Source: Streptomyces sp. AC558_RSS880
GTDB taxonomy: Bacteria; Actinomycetota; Actinomycetes; Streptomycetales; Streptomycetaceae
DNA length: 64,000 nt
Direction of reading: 5' to 3'
NCBI RefSeq assembly: GCF_019049255.1
Contig: NZ_JAGMUJ010000115.1
Location: 69,355 to 133,354 of the forward strand
Part shown: in pieces, positions 14,598 through 22,410 of the stretch
Position numbering within the stretch: position 1 is the stretch's first letter
Layout of the letters: each line of letters begins with the position of its first letter
The notes under the pieces: generated by a model
Seen by the model: only the letters and a program-made list of their open reading frames with translations
Databases searched by the model: none
Told to the model about the DNA's origin: nothing
Made by a program: the position numbers and the translations under genes

Positions 14598-15884
14598 TCA
14601 CGTACGCTCCAGGATCGCCGTCACGCCCTGTCCGCCCGCCGCGCAGATCGAGATCAACCCGCGTGCGGGAGCGTCCCGTTCGGCGAGGAGTTTCGCCAGG
14701 GTCGCCACGATGCGGGCACCGGTGGCGGCGAAGGGATGACCGGTCGCCAGGGACGAGCCCGCCACGTTCAGCCGGGCGCGGTCGACGGGCGCCAGGCCGC
14801 GCTTCTCCCAGGCGGCCAGCGTGGCCAGCACCTGGGAGGCGAACGCCTCGTGGACCTCGACCAGGTCGAAGTCCGCCATGCCGAGGCCGGCGCGCTCCAG
14901 CATGCGCGGGACCGCGTACGCGGGTGCCATCAGCAGGCCGTCCTCGCCGTCGGCGACGTCTCCGCGCACGAAGTCCACGGCGGCCGTCTCGTACGCGGTC
15001 AGGTGGGCGAGGGGTTCCAGGCCGCGCTCCGCCGCCCACTCCTCGCTCGCCAGCAGCACCAGCGCCGCGCCGTCCGTGAGCGGGGTCGAATTGCCCGCGG
15101 TCATGGTGGGGTCGGGTCCGTCGAGGCCGAACACCGGCTTCAGACCGGCGAGTTTCTCCACCGTCGAGCCCGGGCGCAGGTTCTGGTCGCGGGCCAGGCC
15201 CCGGAAGGGCACCACCAGGTCCGTCAGCAGGCCGCGTTCGTACGCCGCCGCCAGCCGCTGGTGACTGGTCGCCGCCAGTTCGTCCTGGGCCTCGCGGGTG
15301 ATGCCCCAGGCACGTGCGGTGACCGCGGCGTGCTCGCCCATGGACAGGCCCGTGCGCGGTTCGGCGTTGCGCGGGATGTCGGGGACGAGGTGCCCCGGGC
15401 GCACCTTCGCCAGCGCCTTCAGGCGGCCCCCGAGCGACTTGGCGCGCCGCGCCTCCAACAGCACCTTGCGCAGGTCGTCGTTGACGCCGAGGGGCGCGTC
15501 GCTCGCGGTGTCGGCGCCGCCGGCGATCGCGGCCTCCGTCTGGCCGAGGGCGATCTTGTTGGCGGCGGCGATGACGGCCTGGAGTCCGGTGCCGCAGGCC
15601 TGCTGGATGTCGTACGCGGGGGTGCGGGCGTCGAGCGTCGAGCCGAGGACGGTCTCGCGGGCGAGGTTGAAGTCACGGCTGTGCTTGAGGACCGCCCCGG
15701 CGACGAACTCCCCCACGGCGCCCGGCTCTTGCAGTCCGTACCGCTCCACGAGTCCGTCCAGCGCGGCGGTGAGCATCTCCTGGTTGGAGGCGGTGGCGTA
15801 GGGGCCGTCGGAGCGGGCGAAGGGGACGCGGCTGCCGCCGATGACCGCGACGCGCCGGACGGCGGCGGGCTTGAGGGTGCTCAT
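14598..15884 (-). CDS. fadA: Acetyl-CoA acyltransferase (thiolase, FadA2-like)
   Basis: 428 residues. The nucleophile cysteine is in YDIQQACGTGLQ (about residue 90); VEVHEAFASQVLA, NVAGSSLATGHPFAATGAR and the final CAAGGQG supply the other active-site loops. It cleaves or forms 3-ketoacyl-CoA. Start ATG 15884 (MSTLKPAAV) has AGGAG upstream. It is divergent from fabG4-htdX, the same arrangement as fadA2 / fabG4-htdX in M. tuberculosis, with two palindromes between them. Confidence 0.93.
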   Translation of the reverse strand: MSTLKPAAVRRVAVIGGSRVPFARSDGPYATASNQEMLTAALDGLVERYGLQEPGAVGEFVAGAVLKHSRDFNLARETVLGSTLDARTPAYDIQQACGTGLQAVIAAANKIALGQTEAAIAGGADTASDAPLGVNDDLRKVLLEARRAKSLGGRLKALAKVRPGHLVPDIPRNAEPRTGLSMGEHAAVTARAWGITREAQDELAATSHQRLAAAYERGLLTDLVVPFRGLARDQNLRPGSTVEKLAGLKPVFGLDGPDPTMTAGNSTPLTDGAALVLLASEEWAAERGLEPLAHLTAYETAAVDFVRGDVADGEDGLLMAPAYAVPRMLERAGLGMADFDLVEVHEAFASQVLATLAAWEKRGLAPVDRARLNVAGSSLATGHPFAATGARIVATLAKLLAERDAPARGLISICAAGGQGVTAILERT

Positions 15885-15913
15885 CTCGACCTGCTCCTCA
15901 CCGTGACATAGTC

Positions 15914-15926
15914 TTACCTCCGGTAA
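15914..15926. promoter_or_regulatory. Palindrome TTACC-TCC-GGTAA
   Basis: Perfect 5-bp arms in the 91-bp divergent gap between thiolase and fabG4. Resembles the TTAC...GTAA halves bound by TetR-type lipid regulators; a TetR gene lies in the same cluster. Confidence 0.5.
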
Positions 15927-15928
15927 CC

Positions 15929-15942
15929 TTACTCCAGAGTAA
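15929..15942. promoter_or_regulatory. Palindrome TTACTC-CA-GAGTAA
   Basis: Perfect 6-bp arms, 2 bp from the previous palindrome. Both share TTAC/GTAA ends, suggesting two adjacent sites for one regulator controlling both divergent lipid transcripts. Confidence 0.55.
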
Positions 15943-15975
15943 GCACGCCTCGGAGCAGTCACGGAGGAATCCCCC

Positions 15976-17280
15976 ATGGCCGACCGTTATCTCGGCTTCA
16001 CCGGCACCGCGCCCGGCCGCTTCCTCACGCGCCGTCTGGGCCTCCCCCAGCCGGCGCCGCTGCGGCGCTGGTCACCGGAGCGGCCGGAGCTGGACGGCGG
16101 CCTGCTCCACCTGACGGCCGGGAAGTCCGACCTCGACCTCGCCCCCGTGCTCGCCCGCACGGGACTCGGTCCGGACGACACCGGCCGGCCCGCCGCCGTC
16201 GTCCTGGACGCGAGCGGGATACGGGACGTCGACGGGCTCGCCGCGGTGCACGCGGCCCTGCATCCGGTCCTGCGGTCGGTCGCCGAGAGCGGCCGGGTCG
16301 TGGTGCTCGGCGCCCCGCTCGACCCCACCGACCACCACCAGGCCGCCGCCCAGCAGGCGTTGGAGGGATTCACCCGCTCCCTCGGCAAGGAGATCGGGCG
16401 GGGCAGGACCGTGAACCTGGTCCGCCTCACCGACGCCCCCGCCGCCGAGTCCACCCTCCGCTTCCTGCTCTCCCCCAGATCGGCCTACGTCAGCGGCCAG
16501 GTGATCGGGACCGGCGCGTACGAGACCCCCCTCCCCCACGACGTGGACCGTCCCCTCTCCGGCCGCACCGCCCTGGTGACCGGCGCCGCGCGCGGCATCG
16601 GCGAGGCGGTCGCCGAGACCCTGGCCCGGGACGGCGCCAAGGTGGTCGTCCTCGACGTCCCCGGGGCCGAGGCGGACGCCCGGCGCGTCGCCGAGCGGCT
16701 CGGCGGGACGGCGCTCCCCCTCGACATCACCGCCGCCGACGCGGGCGCCCGCATCGTCGAAGCCCTCCCCGACGGCCTCGACGTGCTCGTCCACAACGCG
16801 GGCATCACCCGTGACCGGCGGCTGGTCAACATGCCGGCCGAGCGCTGGAGTCCGGTGCTGGAGGTGAACCTGGCGAGCGTGCTGCGCACCACCGACGCGC
16901 TGCTGGCCGCCGGGGCCCTGAAGCGGGGCGGGCGGATCGTCGCCACGGCGTCCATCGCGGGGATCGCCGGGAACGCCGGCCAGACCAACTACGGGGCGAG
17001 CAAGGCCGGGATCACCGGCCTGGTCCGCGCCCTCGCGCCGCACGCGCTCGCCGGGCACGGGGTGACCGTGAACGCGGTCGCGCCCGGATTCATCGAGACG
17101 AAGATGACGGCCGCCGTCCCGCTGTTCATCCGCGAGGCGGGGCGCCGGATGAACTCCCTCGCCCAGGGCGGCCTGCCCGTCGACGTCGCCGAGACCACCG
17201 CCTGGCTCGCCCACCCGGCCTCCGGCGCGGTGAACGGGCAGGTCGTACGCGTCTGCGGCCAGAGCCTGCTGGGGGCGTGA
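15976..17280 (+). CDS. fabG4: 3-oxoacyl-ACP/CoA reductase, high-molecular-weight FabG (FabG4-like)
   Basis: 434 residues, nearly twice the usual FabG. The N-terminal half (1-190) is a degenerate Rossmann-like domain. The C-terminal half is a full SDR: TGAARGIGEAV (NADH site), HNAG, catalytic Ser in ATASIAGIAGN, and YGASK with Tyr/Lys. M. tuberculosis FabG4 has this same two-domain plan. It reduces 3-ketoacyl-CoA and is coupled by GTGA overlap to the MaoC-like dehydratase. Confidence 0.92.
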   Translation: MADRYLGFTGTAPGRFLTRRLGLPQPAPLRRWSPERPELDGGLLHLTAGKSDLDLAPVLARTGLGPDDTGRPAAVVLDASGIRDVDGLAAVHAALHPVLRSVAESGRVVVLGAPLDPTDHHQAAAQQALEGFTRSLGKEIGRGRTVNLVRLTDAPAAESTLRFLLSPRSAYVSGQVIGTGAYETPLPHDVDRPLSGRTALVTGAARGIGEAVAETLARDGAKVVVLDVPGAEADARRVAERLGGTALPLDITAADAGARIVEALPDGLDVLVHNAGITRDRRLVNMPAERWSPVLEVNLASVLRTTDALLAAGALKRGGRIVATASIAGIAGNAGQTNYGASKAGITGLVRALAPHALAGHGVTVNAVAPGFIETKMTAAVPLFIREAGRRMNSLAQGGLPVDVAETTAWLAHPASGAVNGQVVRVCGQSLLGA

Positions 17281-18143
17281 GCACCATGACACCCGCACCG
17301 GCCGCACCGGCCGTCGTCCTCCCGCACTCCCCCGCCCTCGCGCCGCTCCTCGCGCGCGGCGCCCTGCTGTCGCCCTTCAAGCGGCCCCGTCCCGACGCCG
17401 CCCACCCCCGCACCCGGCTGGTGCTGCCCGGTCTGCGCGTCGACAGCGTCCGGCTCGCCGCGTACGAGCGGATCTGCGGCTTCCCGACCGGCAAGGACGC
17501 GCTGCCGGTGACGTATCCGCACGTCCTGGGCTTTCCGCTCGCCATGCGGCTGATGAGCGGGCCAAACTTCCCGCTCCCGCTCCTCGGCCTCGTCCACACG
17601 TCGATACGGATCACCCGGCACCGGGCGACGGAGGCCACGGGCGCGTACGAGCTGACGGTGTACGTCGACGCACTGGCCCCGCACCGGCGCGGCACCCAGG
17701 CCGCCGTGGTCACCGAGCTGCGGGACGGCGGAGACGTCGTATGGGAGTCACGGAGCACGTACCTGGCCCGGCACCGGACCGCCGGGCAGCCGGCACGGGG
17801 CGGGGAGGAGGGGCACGAGCCCCTGCCCGCCGTCGAGGAGTGGCGGCTGTCCGGGGACGTCGGGCGGCGCTACGGTGCCGCGTCCGGCGACCGCAACCCG
17901 ATCCACCTGCACCCGCTCACCGCCCGGCTCTTCGGCTTCCCCCGCGCCATCGCGCACGGCATGTGGACCGTGGCCCGCTGTCTCGCCGCCCACGGCACCC
18001 CGGACGCGGCGGAGGTCCGCGCGGACTTCCGGGCGCCGGTGCTGCTGCCGGGAACGGTGACGTACGCGGCGAAGGGCGGGCGCTTCGAACTACGTGGCGA
18101 CGGCGGCCGGGTTCACCTGACCGGGGAGGTCCGCCCGGTCTGA
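17277..18143 (+). CDS. htdX: MaoC-family (R)-3-hydroxyacyl dehydratase (HtdX-like)
   Basis: 288 residues with a hot-dog hydratase fold. The hydratase-2 motif is YGAASGDRNPIHLHPLTARLF (about 197-217), carrying the catalytic Asp and His, then AIAHGMW. The N-terminal half is the decorated hot-dog of the HtdX type. GTG 17277 overlaps the fabG4 stop; ATG at 17286 is also in frame. With FabG4 it would interconvert 3-keto, 3-hydroxy and enoyl-thioesters. Its last 31 bp are shared with the convergent TetR gene. Confidence 0.88.
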   Translation: MSTMTPAPAAPAVVLPHSPALAPLLARGALLSPFKRPRPDAAHPRTRLVLPGLRVDSVRLAAYERICGFPTGKDALPVTYPHVLGFPLAMRLMSGPNFPLPLLGLVHTSIRITRHRATEATGAYELTVYVDALAPHRRGTQAAVVTELRDGGDVVWESRSTYLARHRTAGQPARGGEEGHEPLPAVEEWRLSGDVGRRYGAASGDRNPIHLHPLTARLFGFPRAIAHGMWTVARCLAAHGTPDAAEVRADFRAPVLLPGTVTYAAKGGRFELRGDGGRVHLTGEVRPV

Positions 18144-18823
18144 GCCCCGGTGGCATCGGTGCCACCGAGGTCGGGCTCGGAGTCGTCGGGCGGGGTCCAG
18201 CGGCGGCCGGCCATCAGGTCGCCGAGACCCGCCCAGGCGAAGTTCATCAGGGTCGCCGCCGTCTGCCGGGCCGTGACGCCCGGCGTGGCGTTGGCCCAGT
18301 CCGCGAGGGACTCGGCGGCGCCGACCAGGGCCTCCGCGAGCCCGGAGACCTCGCGTTCGGGGAGGTCGGGGTCGCGGTGCGCCTCACGGGCGGCGGCGAG
18401 GATGAGCTGGGTCACGAACGCCACGATCTCCGCGCGCATCGCGGCGACCTCGGCGGCGAAGACCTCGCCGTGAGTGCGGGCCTGGAGGTGCAGGACCGCC
18501 CAGCCGTCCGGGTGCCGGGCGGTGTGCGTGAAGAACGCCGTCAGACCCGACCAGAGTTGGCGGTCGGCCGGCAGACCGGGGAGGGCACCGGCGCGCACGG
18601 CCTCGGTGAGGGCCGTCGCCTCGCGCCGGATGCACGCGGTGAACAGGTCTTCCTTGGAGTTCAGGTACAGGTACACCAACGGCTTGGACACACCCGCCAG
18701 TTCGGCGATCTCGTCCATCGACGCGGCCGTGTACCCCCGTTGGCCGAAGGTCCGTACGGCGGCGTCCAGCATCTGCTGTTCACGGACCGCACGCGGCATC
18801 CGCTTCGTCTTCACGGCACCCAT
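18113..18823 (-). CDS. TetR/AcrR family regulator
   Basis: 236 residues. HTH at about 12-60 (REQQMLDAAVRTFGQRGYTAASMDEIAELAGVSKPLVYLYLNSKEDLF, quoted in part by motif: YTAASMDEIAELAGVS) and a helical ligand domain after it. Start ATG 18823 (MGAVKTKR). It is the obvious regulator of the fadA / fabG4-htdX lipid genes whose divergent promoter carries TTAC palindromes; that link is inferred. Its 3' end overlaps htdX on the opposite strand by 31 bp. Confidence 0.9.
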   Translation of the reverse strand: MGAVKTKRMPRAVREQQMLDAAVRTFGQRGYTAASMDEIAELAGVSKPLVYLYLNSKEDLFTACIRREATALTEAVRAGALPGLPADRQLWSGLTAFFTHTARHPDGWAVLHLQARTHGEVFAAEVAAMRAEIVAFVTQLILAAAREAHRDPDLPEREVSGLAEALVGAAESLADWANATPGVTARQTAATLMNFAWAGLGDLMAGRRWTPPDDSEPDLGGTDATGAQTGRTSPVR

Positions 18824-18939
18824 GCCGATTAGCGTACGGGTCCGCGCCGCCCTCACCGTCCGTCCGCGGACACGCCGCCGCCCGCACCGGGGAGGTGCGG
18901 GCGGCGGTCGGTGCGGGCGGCGGCCGGTCGGTCGCCGGG

Positions 18940-20241
18940 TCAGGCGGCCACGGCCACCTGCTGGGGCTCGTCGACCGGGGAGGCGTGGACCGAGTCGTAC
19001 GCCTTCCGGTCGAGCAGCCCCTCGCGGGCGGAGACGATGACCGGGACCAGGGCCTGGCCTGCGACGTTGGTCGCCGTGCGGATCATGTCCAGGATCGGGT
19101 CGATGGCGAGCAGCAGGCCCACGCCCTCCATGGGCAGGCCCAGGGTGGAGAGGGTGAGGGTGAGCATGACCGTCGCGCCGGTGAGGCCGGCCGTGGCGGC
19201 GGAGCCCACCACCGAGACGAACGCGATCAGCAGGTAGTCGCCGACGCCGAGCTGGATGTCGAAGATCTGGGCGACGAAGATCGCGGCGATGGCCGGGTAG
19301 ATCGCGGCGCAGCCGTCCATCTTCGTCGTCGCGCCGAACGGGACGGCGAAGGAGGCGTACTCCTTCGGCACGCCGAGGCGCTCGGTGACCTTCTGGGTCA
19401 GCGGCATGGTGCCGACGGAGGAGCGGGAGACGAACGCCAGCTGGATCGCGGGCCAGGCGCCCTTGAAGAACTGCACGGGGCTGACCTTGGCGACGGTCGC
19501 GAGCAGTGCCGGGTAGACGCCGAAGAGGACGAGCGCGCAGCCGACGTAGACGTCGACGGTGAAGGTGGCGTACTTGCCGATCAGGTCCCAGCCGTAGGTG
19601 GCGATGGCGTTGCCGATGAGGCCGACGGTGCCGAGCGGGGCGAGGCGGATGACCCACCACAGGGCCTTCTGGAGGAGTTCGAGGACGGACTCGCTCAGGG
19701 TGAGGATCGGCTGGGCCTTCTCGCCGAGCTGGAGGGCGGCGATACCGGCGACGGCGGCCATGAAGACGATCTGCAGCACGTTCAGCTCGGTGAACGGCGT
19801 GATGACGTCGGTCGGCACGATGCCGGTGAGGAAGTCGATCCAGGAGCCGGTCTTCTCCGGTGCGGAGCCGTCCGCCGGGGTGAGGCCGGTGCCCGCGCCC
19901 GGGTTGGTGACCAGGCCGATGACCAGGCCGATCGCCACCGCGATCAGCGACGTGATCATGAACCAGAGGAGGGTCCGCGAGGCCAGCCGGGCCGCGTTGT
20001 TGACCTTCCGCAGGTTGGTGATGGAGACCAGGATCGCGAAGAAGACGAGCGGGGCGACGGCCAGCTTCAGCAGGCCGATGAAGGTGCCGCCGACCTTCTC
20101 CAGGGTGGTGACCAGCCAGGAGACGTCCTGGCTGCGGGCGAGCCAGCCGAGCAGGACGCCCAGGACGAGGCCGGTGAGTATCTGGGCCCAGAAGGGCGCG
20201 CGTACGGGCAGCTTGAACTGCGTGTTCGTGGACACGGACAT
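18940..20241 (-). CDS. Dicarboxylate/amino acid:cation symporter (DAACS, DctA/GltP family)
   Basis: 433-residue inner-membrane transporter. DAACS signatures include the serine-rich stretch SRSSVGTMP (hairpin HP1), PFGATTKMDGCA (TM7 with the NMDGT-like motif changed to KMDGC) and the late DPILDMIRTATNV (TM8, substrate Asp/Arg/Thr/Asn). It takes up C4-dicarboxylates or acidic amino acids with H+ or Na+. Start ATG 20241 after CCGGAG. The region upstream holds a striking set of GCTTTG/CAAAGC half-sites. Confidence 0.93.
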   Translation of the reverse strand: MSVSTNTQFKLPVRAPFWAQILTGLVLGVLLGWLARSQDVSWLVTTLEKVGGTFIGLLKLAVAPLVFFAILVSITNLRKVNNAARLASRTLLWFMITSLIAVAIGLVIGLVTNPGAGTGLTPADGSAPEKTGSWIDFLTGIVPTDVITPFTELNVLQIVFMAAVAGIAALQLGEKAQPILTLSESVLELLQKALWWVIRLAPLGTVGLIGNAIATYGWDLIGKYATFTVDVYVGCALVLFGVYPALLATVAKVSPVQFFKGAWPAIQLAFVSRSSVGTMPLTQKVTERLGVPKEYASFAVPFGATTKMDGCAAIYPAIAAIFVAQIFDIQLGVGDYLLIAFVSVVGSAATAGLTGATVMLTLTLSTLGLPMEGVGLLLAIDPILDMIRTATNVAGQALVPVIVSAREGLLDRKAYDSVHASPVDEPQQVAVAA

Positions 20242-20419
20242 GCTCCGGTAAGGGGGACGCGTGGGAAAGTGACGTGGACTCGGGGCGCGGCGGAACGTCA
20301 GTGACGACAGTTCGCGGAAGTGACCCGGCAGAGGTCCACGTGCAGACGCGCCACGAGCGGAACACTCCGGGGCGTGGGGAACACGGCTGCTGACTTCACC
20401 CGGAGACCGTAACACCTGA

Positions 20420-20449
20420 GCTTTGGGATCCTCAAAGCCTTGCTTTGAG
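20420..20449. promoter_or_regulatory. Triple half-site: GCTTTG / CAAAGC / GCTTTG
   Basis: A 19-bp palindrome CTCAAAGCCTTGCTTTGAG (20431-20449; 8-bp arms, 3-bp centre) is preceded by a third half-site GCTTTG at 20420-20425, inverted relative to CAAAGC. AT-rich against its background. About 190 bp before the symporter start; likely an operator for carbon-source control. Confidence 0.6.
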
Positions 20450-20483
20450 AGGCGGGAGGCCGAAGGCGTCCACACAACGCAAA

Positions 20484-20521
20484 GCGCCCCGGTTTCCAGG
20501 TCAGTTCGGAAACCGGGGCGC
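20484..20521 (-). terminator. 14-bp perfect stem downstream of the DUF4229 gene
   Basis: GCGCCCCGGTTTCC pairs fully with GGAAACCGGGGCGC around a 10-base loop, 30 bp beyond the stop of the DUF4229 gene; TTTGCGTT follows in the leftward direction. Confidence 0.8.
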
Positions 20522-20550
20522 CCGAGTGCGGTGCGCGGGTGTGACGGAGG

Positions 20551-20862
20551 TTACGAGGCCTGTCCCTGCGCCTGTCCCTGCGTGCGGGCGGTCTCGTCGG
20601 CCGCGTCCTCCTGGTTGCGGTTGGCCTCCAGGTCGGCCTTGGCCCGGTTCACCCGCTGCACGATCCGCTCGGAGGCCCGGTCCCGCTCCTTGCGGAGCAC
20701 GACGAGGCTGATCGGGGCCGAGATCAGCAGGGCGAGCAGGATGATCCACAGGCCGTTGGAGTCACCGAGGCCGCGCGGGGCGAGGCCGGAGTGGACGAGG
20801 CCCCAGACGACCACGAGGCAGCCCGCGAAGACTCCGAGGCGCATCAGTGTGTAGCGGAGCAT
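20551..20862 (-). CDS. DUF4229 membrane protein
   Basis: 103 residues: two membrane helices (MRLGVFAGCLVVVWGLV and LWIILLALLISAPISLVVL) and a charged coiled tail RKERDRASERIVQRVNRAKA, the DUF4229 layout. Function unknown. Start ATG 20862 (MLRYTLMRLG) fits the family; GTG 20871 and an ATG at 20901 are upstream options. Confidence 0.8.
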   Translation of the reverse strand: MLRYTLMRLGVFAGCLVVVWGLVHSGLAPRGLGDSNGLWIILLALLISAPISLVVLRKERDRASERIVQRVNRAKADLEANRNQEDAADETARTQGQAQGQAS

Positions 20863-20958
20863 CTCATCCACTCTTCCCTGCGTACGGTCAGAACGCCCCA
20901 AAGGGACGATGTCCAGTGAAGCACGACCGGACGCGGATCTTTCAGCGGGGTACGGGGA

Positions 20959-21483
20959 TCAGGTCAGCGGCAGCAGCATGACGATGTCGTCGCGGTCGTC
21001 GCCGGGGGCCACCCGGATGGCGTCCGGGACCCGGCCGACCTCCTTGTAGCCGCAGGAGGCGTAGAAGCGCTCCAGGCCGAGGCCGCCGCGGCAGGTGAGC
21101 CGGATCGCCTCGATGCCGTCGACGGTGCGGGCGGACCGCTCGGCGGCGGCCAGCAGGTCACGGCCGTAGCCCTTGCCCTGGTGGCGGGGGTGGACCATCA
21201 CCGTGTAGAGCCAGAGCCAGTGGGTCATCAGGTGGTGGGTGTTGAAGGTGAGGAACGCGGTCGCGGCCACCCTGCCCTCCTCGTCGTGCCCGACGAGCAG
21301 ACGGGAGCGCTCCTCCGTCATGGACACGAGCTGCCGCACCAGGCTGGGGCGGATGTCCTCCCGCGTCACGGGCGGTACGAACCCGACCGCCCCGCCGGCG
21401 TTGGTGACGTCGGTCCACAGGTCGAGAATGCCGTCGCGGAGTTCGGGGGTGACCACGGGATCGAACGTGAAAGTAAGGGGCAT
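20959..21483 (-). CDS. GNAT family N-acetyltransferase
   Basis: 174 residues. The acetyl-CoA site is VHPRHQGKGYGRDLLAAAE (Q/R-x-x-G-x-G/A), with the final GNAT strand near GLERFYASCGYKEVG. Cytoplasmic; substrate unknown. Followed by no partner; 16 bp separate it from the UdgX gene upstream, so they may share a transcript. Confidence 0.88.
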   Translation of the reverse strand: MPLTFTFDPVVTPELRDGILDLWTDVTNAGGAVGFVPPVTREDIRPSLVRQLVSMTEERSRLLVGHDEEGRVAATAFLTFNTHHLMTHWLWLYTVMVHPRHQGKGYGRDLLAAAERSARTVDGIEAIRLTCRGGLGLERFYASCGYKEVGRVPDAIRVAPGDDRDDIVMLLPLT

Positions 21484-21499
21484 GCGAGGATACTAGCCC

Positions 21500-22138
21500 T
21501 TACTCAAGAGCTTGCGCAGCCACTTTCAGGTCGGACACCAGCCCGCGGTACGCCGTCTCCCGGTCGTCCGCCCGCAGCACCGCCGAGGGGTGGACCGTGG
21601 GCACCAGCCGCTCGGGGCGTCCGTGGATCTCCTCCTCCAGCACCGTGCCGCGCACCTGGGTGACCCGGAACGAGGAGCCGAGCAGCGCCTTCCCGGCGGT
21701 CGCGCCGAGCACGACGATCAGTTCCGGTTCGACGAGGGCCAGTTCGGCGGCGAGCCAGGGCCCGCAGGCGGCCGCCTCGCGCTGGGTGGGGGACTTGTGG
21801 ACGCGGCGCTTGCCGGGTGCGGCCCGGGTGAACTTGAAGTGCTTGACGGCGTTGGTGACGTACGCGTCCGCCGGGTCGATGCCGGCTTCTTCGAGTGCCC
21901 GGTCGAGCAGTCTGCCCGCGGGACCGACGAAGGGCTTGCCCTGGCGGTCCTCCTGGTCACCGGGCTGCTCCCCGACGAGCATGACGCGGGCGTCGGTGTC
22001 TCCGGTGCCGAACACGGTTTGGGTGGCGTCCCTGTGCAGGGGGCAACCACGGCAGTCGGCGGCAGCCTTGCGCAGGGCGGGGAGACCGCCCCGCGCGGGC
22101 ACGAAGGGCTCCGCCGTGTAGGCGTCTTCGGAAGCCAT
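21500..22138 (-). CDS. udgX: UdgX-type uracil-DNA glycosylase (covalent uracil trap)
   Basis: 212 residues of the family 4-like UDG superfamily. Motif A is GEQPGDQEDRQGKPFVGPAG (57 onward), motif B HPSAVLRA (183-190). The R-loop KRRVHKSP (110-117) is the mark of UdgX, whose histidine (His114 here; His109 in M. smegmatis) forms a permanent bond to DNA after uracil removal. Cysteines at 29, 32 and 125 fit the Fe-S ligands. Start ATG 22138; the longer ORF to 22414 has no support. Assigned from the R-loop, so quite confident. Confidence 0.88.
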   Translation of the reverse strand: MASEDAYTAEPFVPARGGLPALRKAAADCRGCPLHRDATQTVFGTGDTDARVMLVGEQPGDQEDRQGKPFVGPAGRLLDRALEEAGIDPADAYVTNAVKHFKFTRAAPGKRRVHKSPTQREAAACGPWLAAELALVEPELIVVLGATAGKALLGSSFRVTQVRGTVLEEEIHGRPERLVPTVHPSAVLRADDRETAYRGLVSDLKVAAQALE

Positions 22139-22358
22139 GGGGGCCGGGTACCCGGCGCAGGGCTTCGGACCCGTGCCGGCTGCGGCAGGGTGGGGGCTGG
22201 TCGCGCCCACGCGGCGGAGCCGCACATCGAGACGGCCCCGCGCCCCTTGAGTGGGACCAGGCACCCGGCACCTTCCACGCATCGAGCGCCAGCCGCGACG
22301 GCCCGGTCCTCGCTTCTTGAGCCACCGAGTCGGGTGGTGGGCGGGCATGGGCCGGGGG

Positions 22359-22382
22359 GCCAGGGGGCGGGGGCCCCCTGGC
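22359..22382. terminator. GC hairpin downstream of mqnE (distal)
   Basis: GCCAGGGGG pairs with CCCCCTGGC, 9-bp arms. Second of two hairpins after mqnE. Confidence 0.5.
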
Positions 22383-22388
22383 GGGGTC

Positions 22389-22407
22389 GAAGGGGCGGAG
22401 CCCCTTC
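22389..22407 (-). terminator. Hairpin immediately after mqnE stop
   Basis: GAAGGGGCGGAGCCCCTTC: 7-bp arms with a 5-base loop, 4 bp beyond the mqnE stop. A common terminator-like repeat in Streptomyces. Confidence 0.65.
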
Positions 22408-22410
22408 GCC

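Larger units (their letters stand above)
20242..20550. promoter_or_regulatory. Control region of the symporter and end of the DUF4229 transcript
   Basis: 309 bp with no gene. From left to right it holds the symporter leader, the operator-like half-sites at 20420-20449 and a strong hairpin at 20484-20521. Confidence 0.6.
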
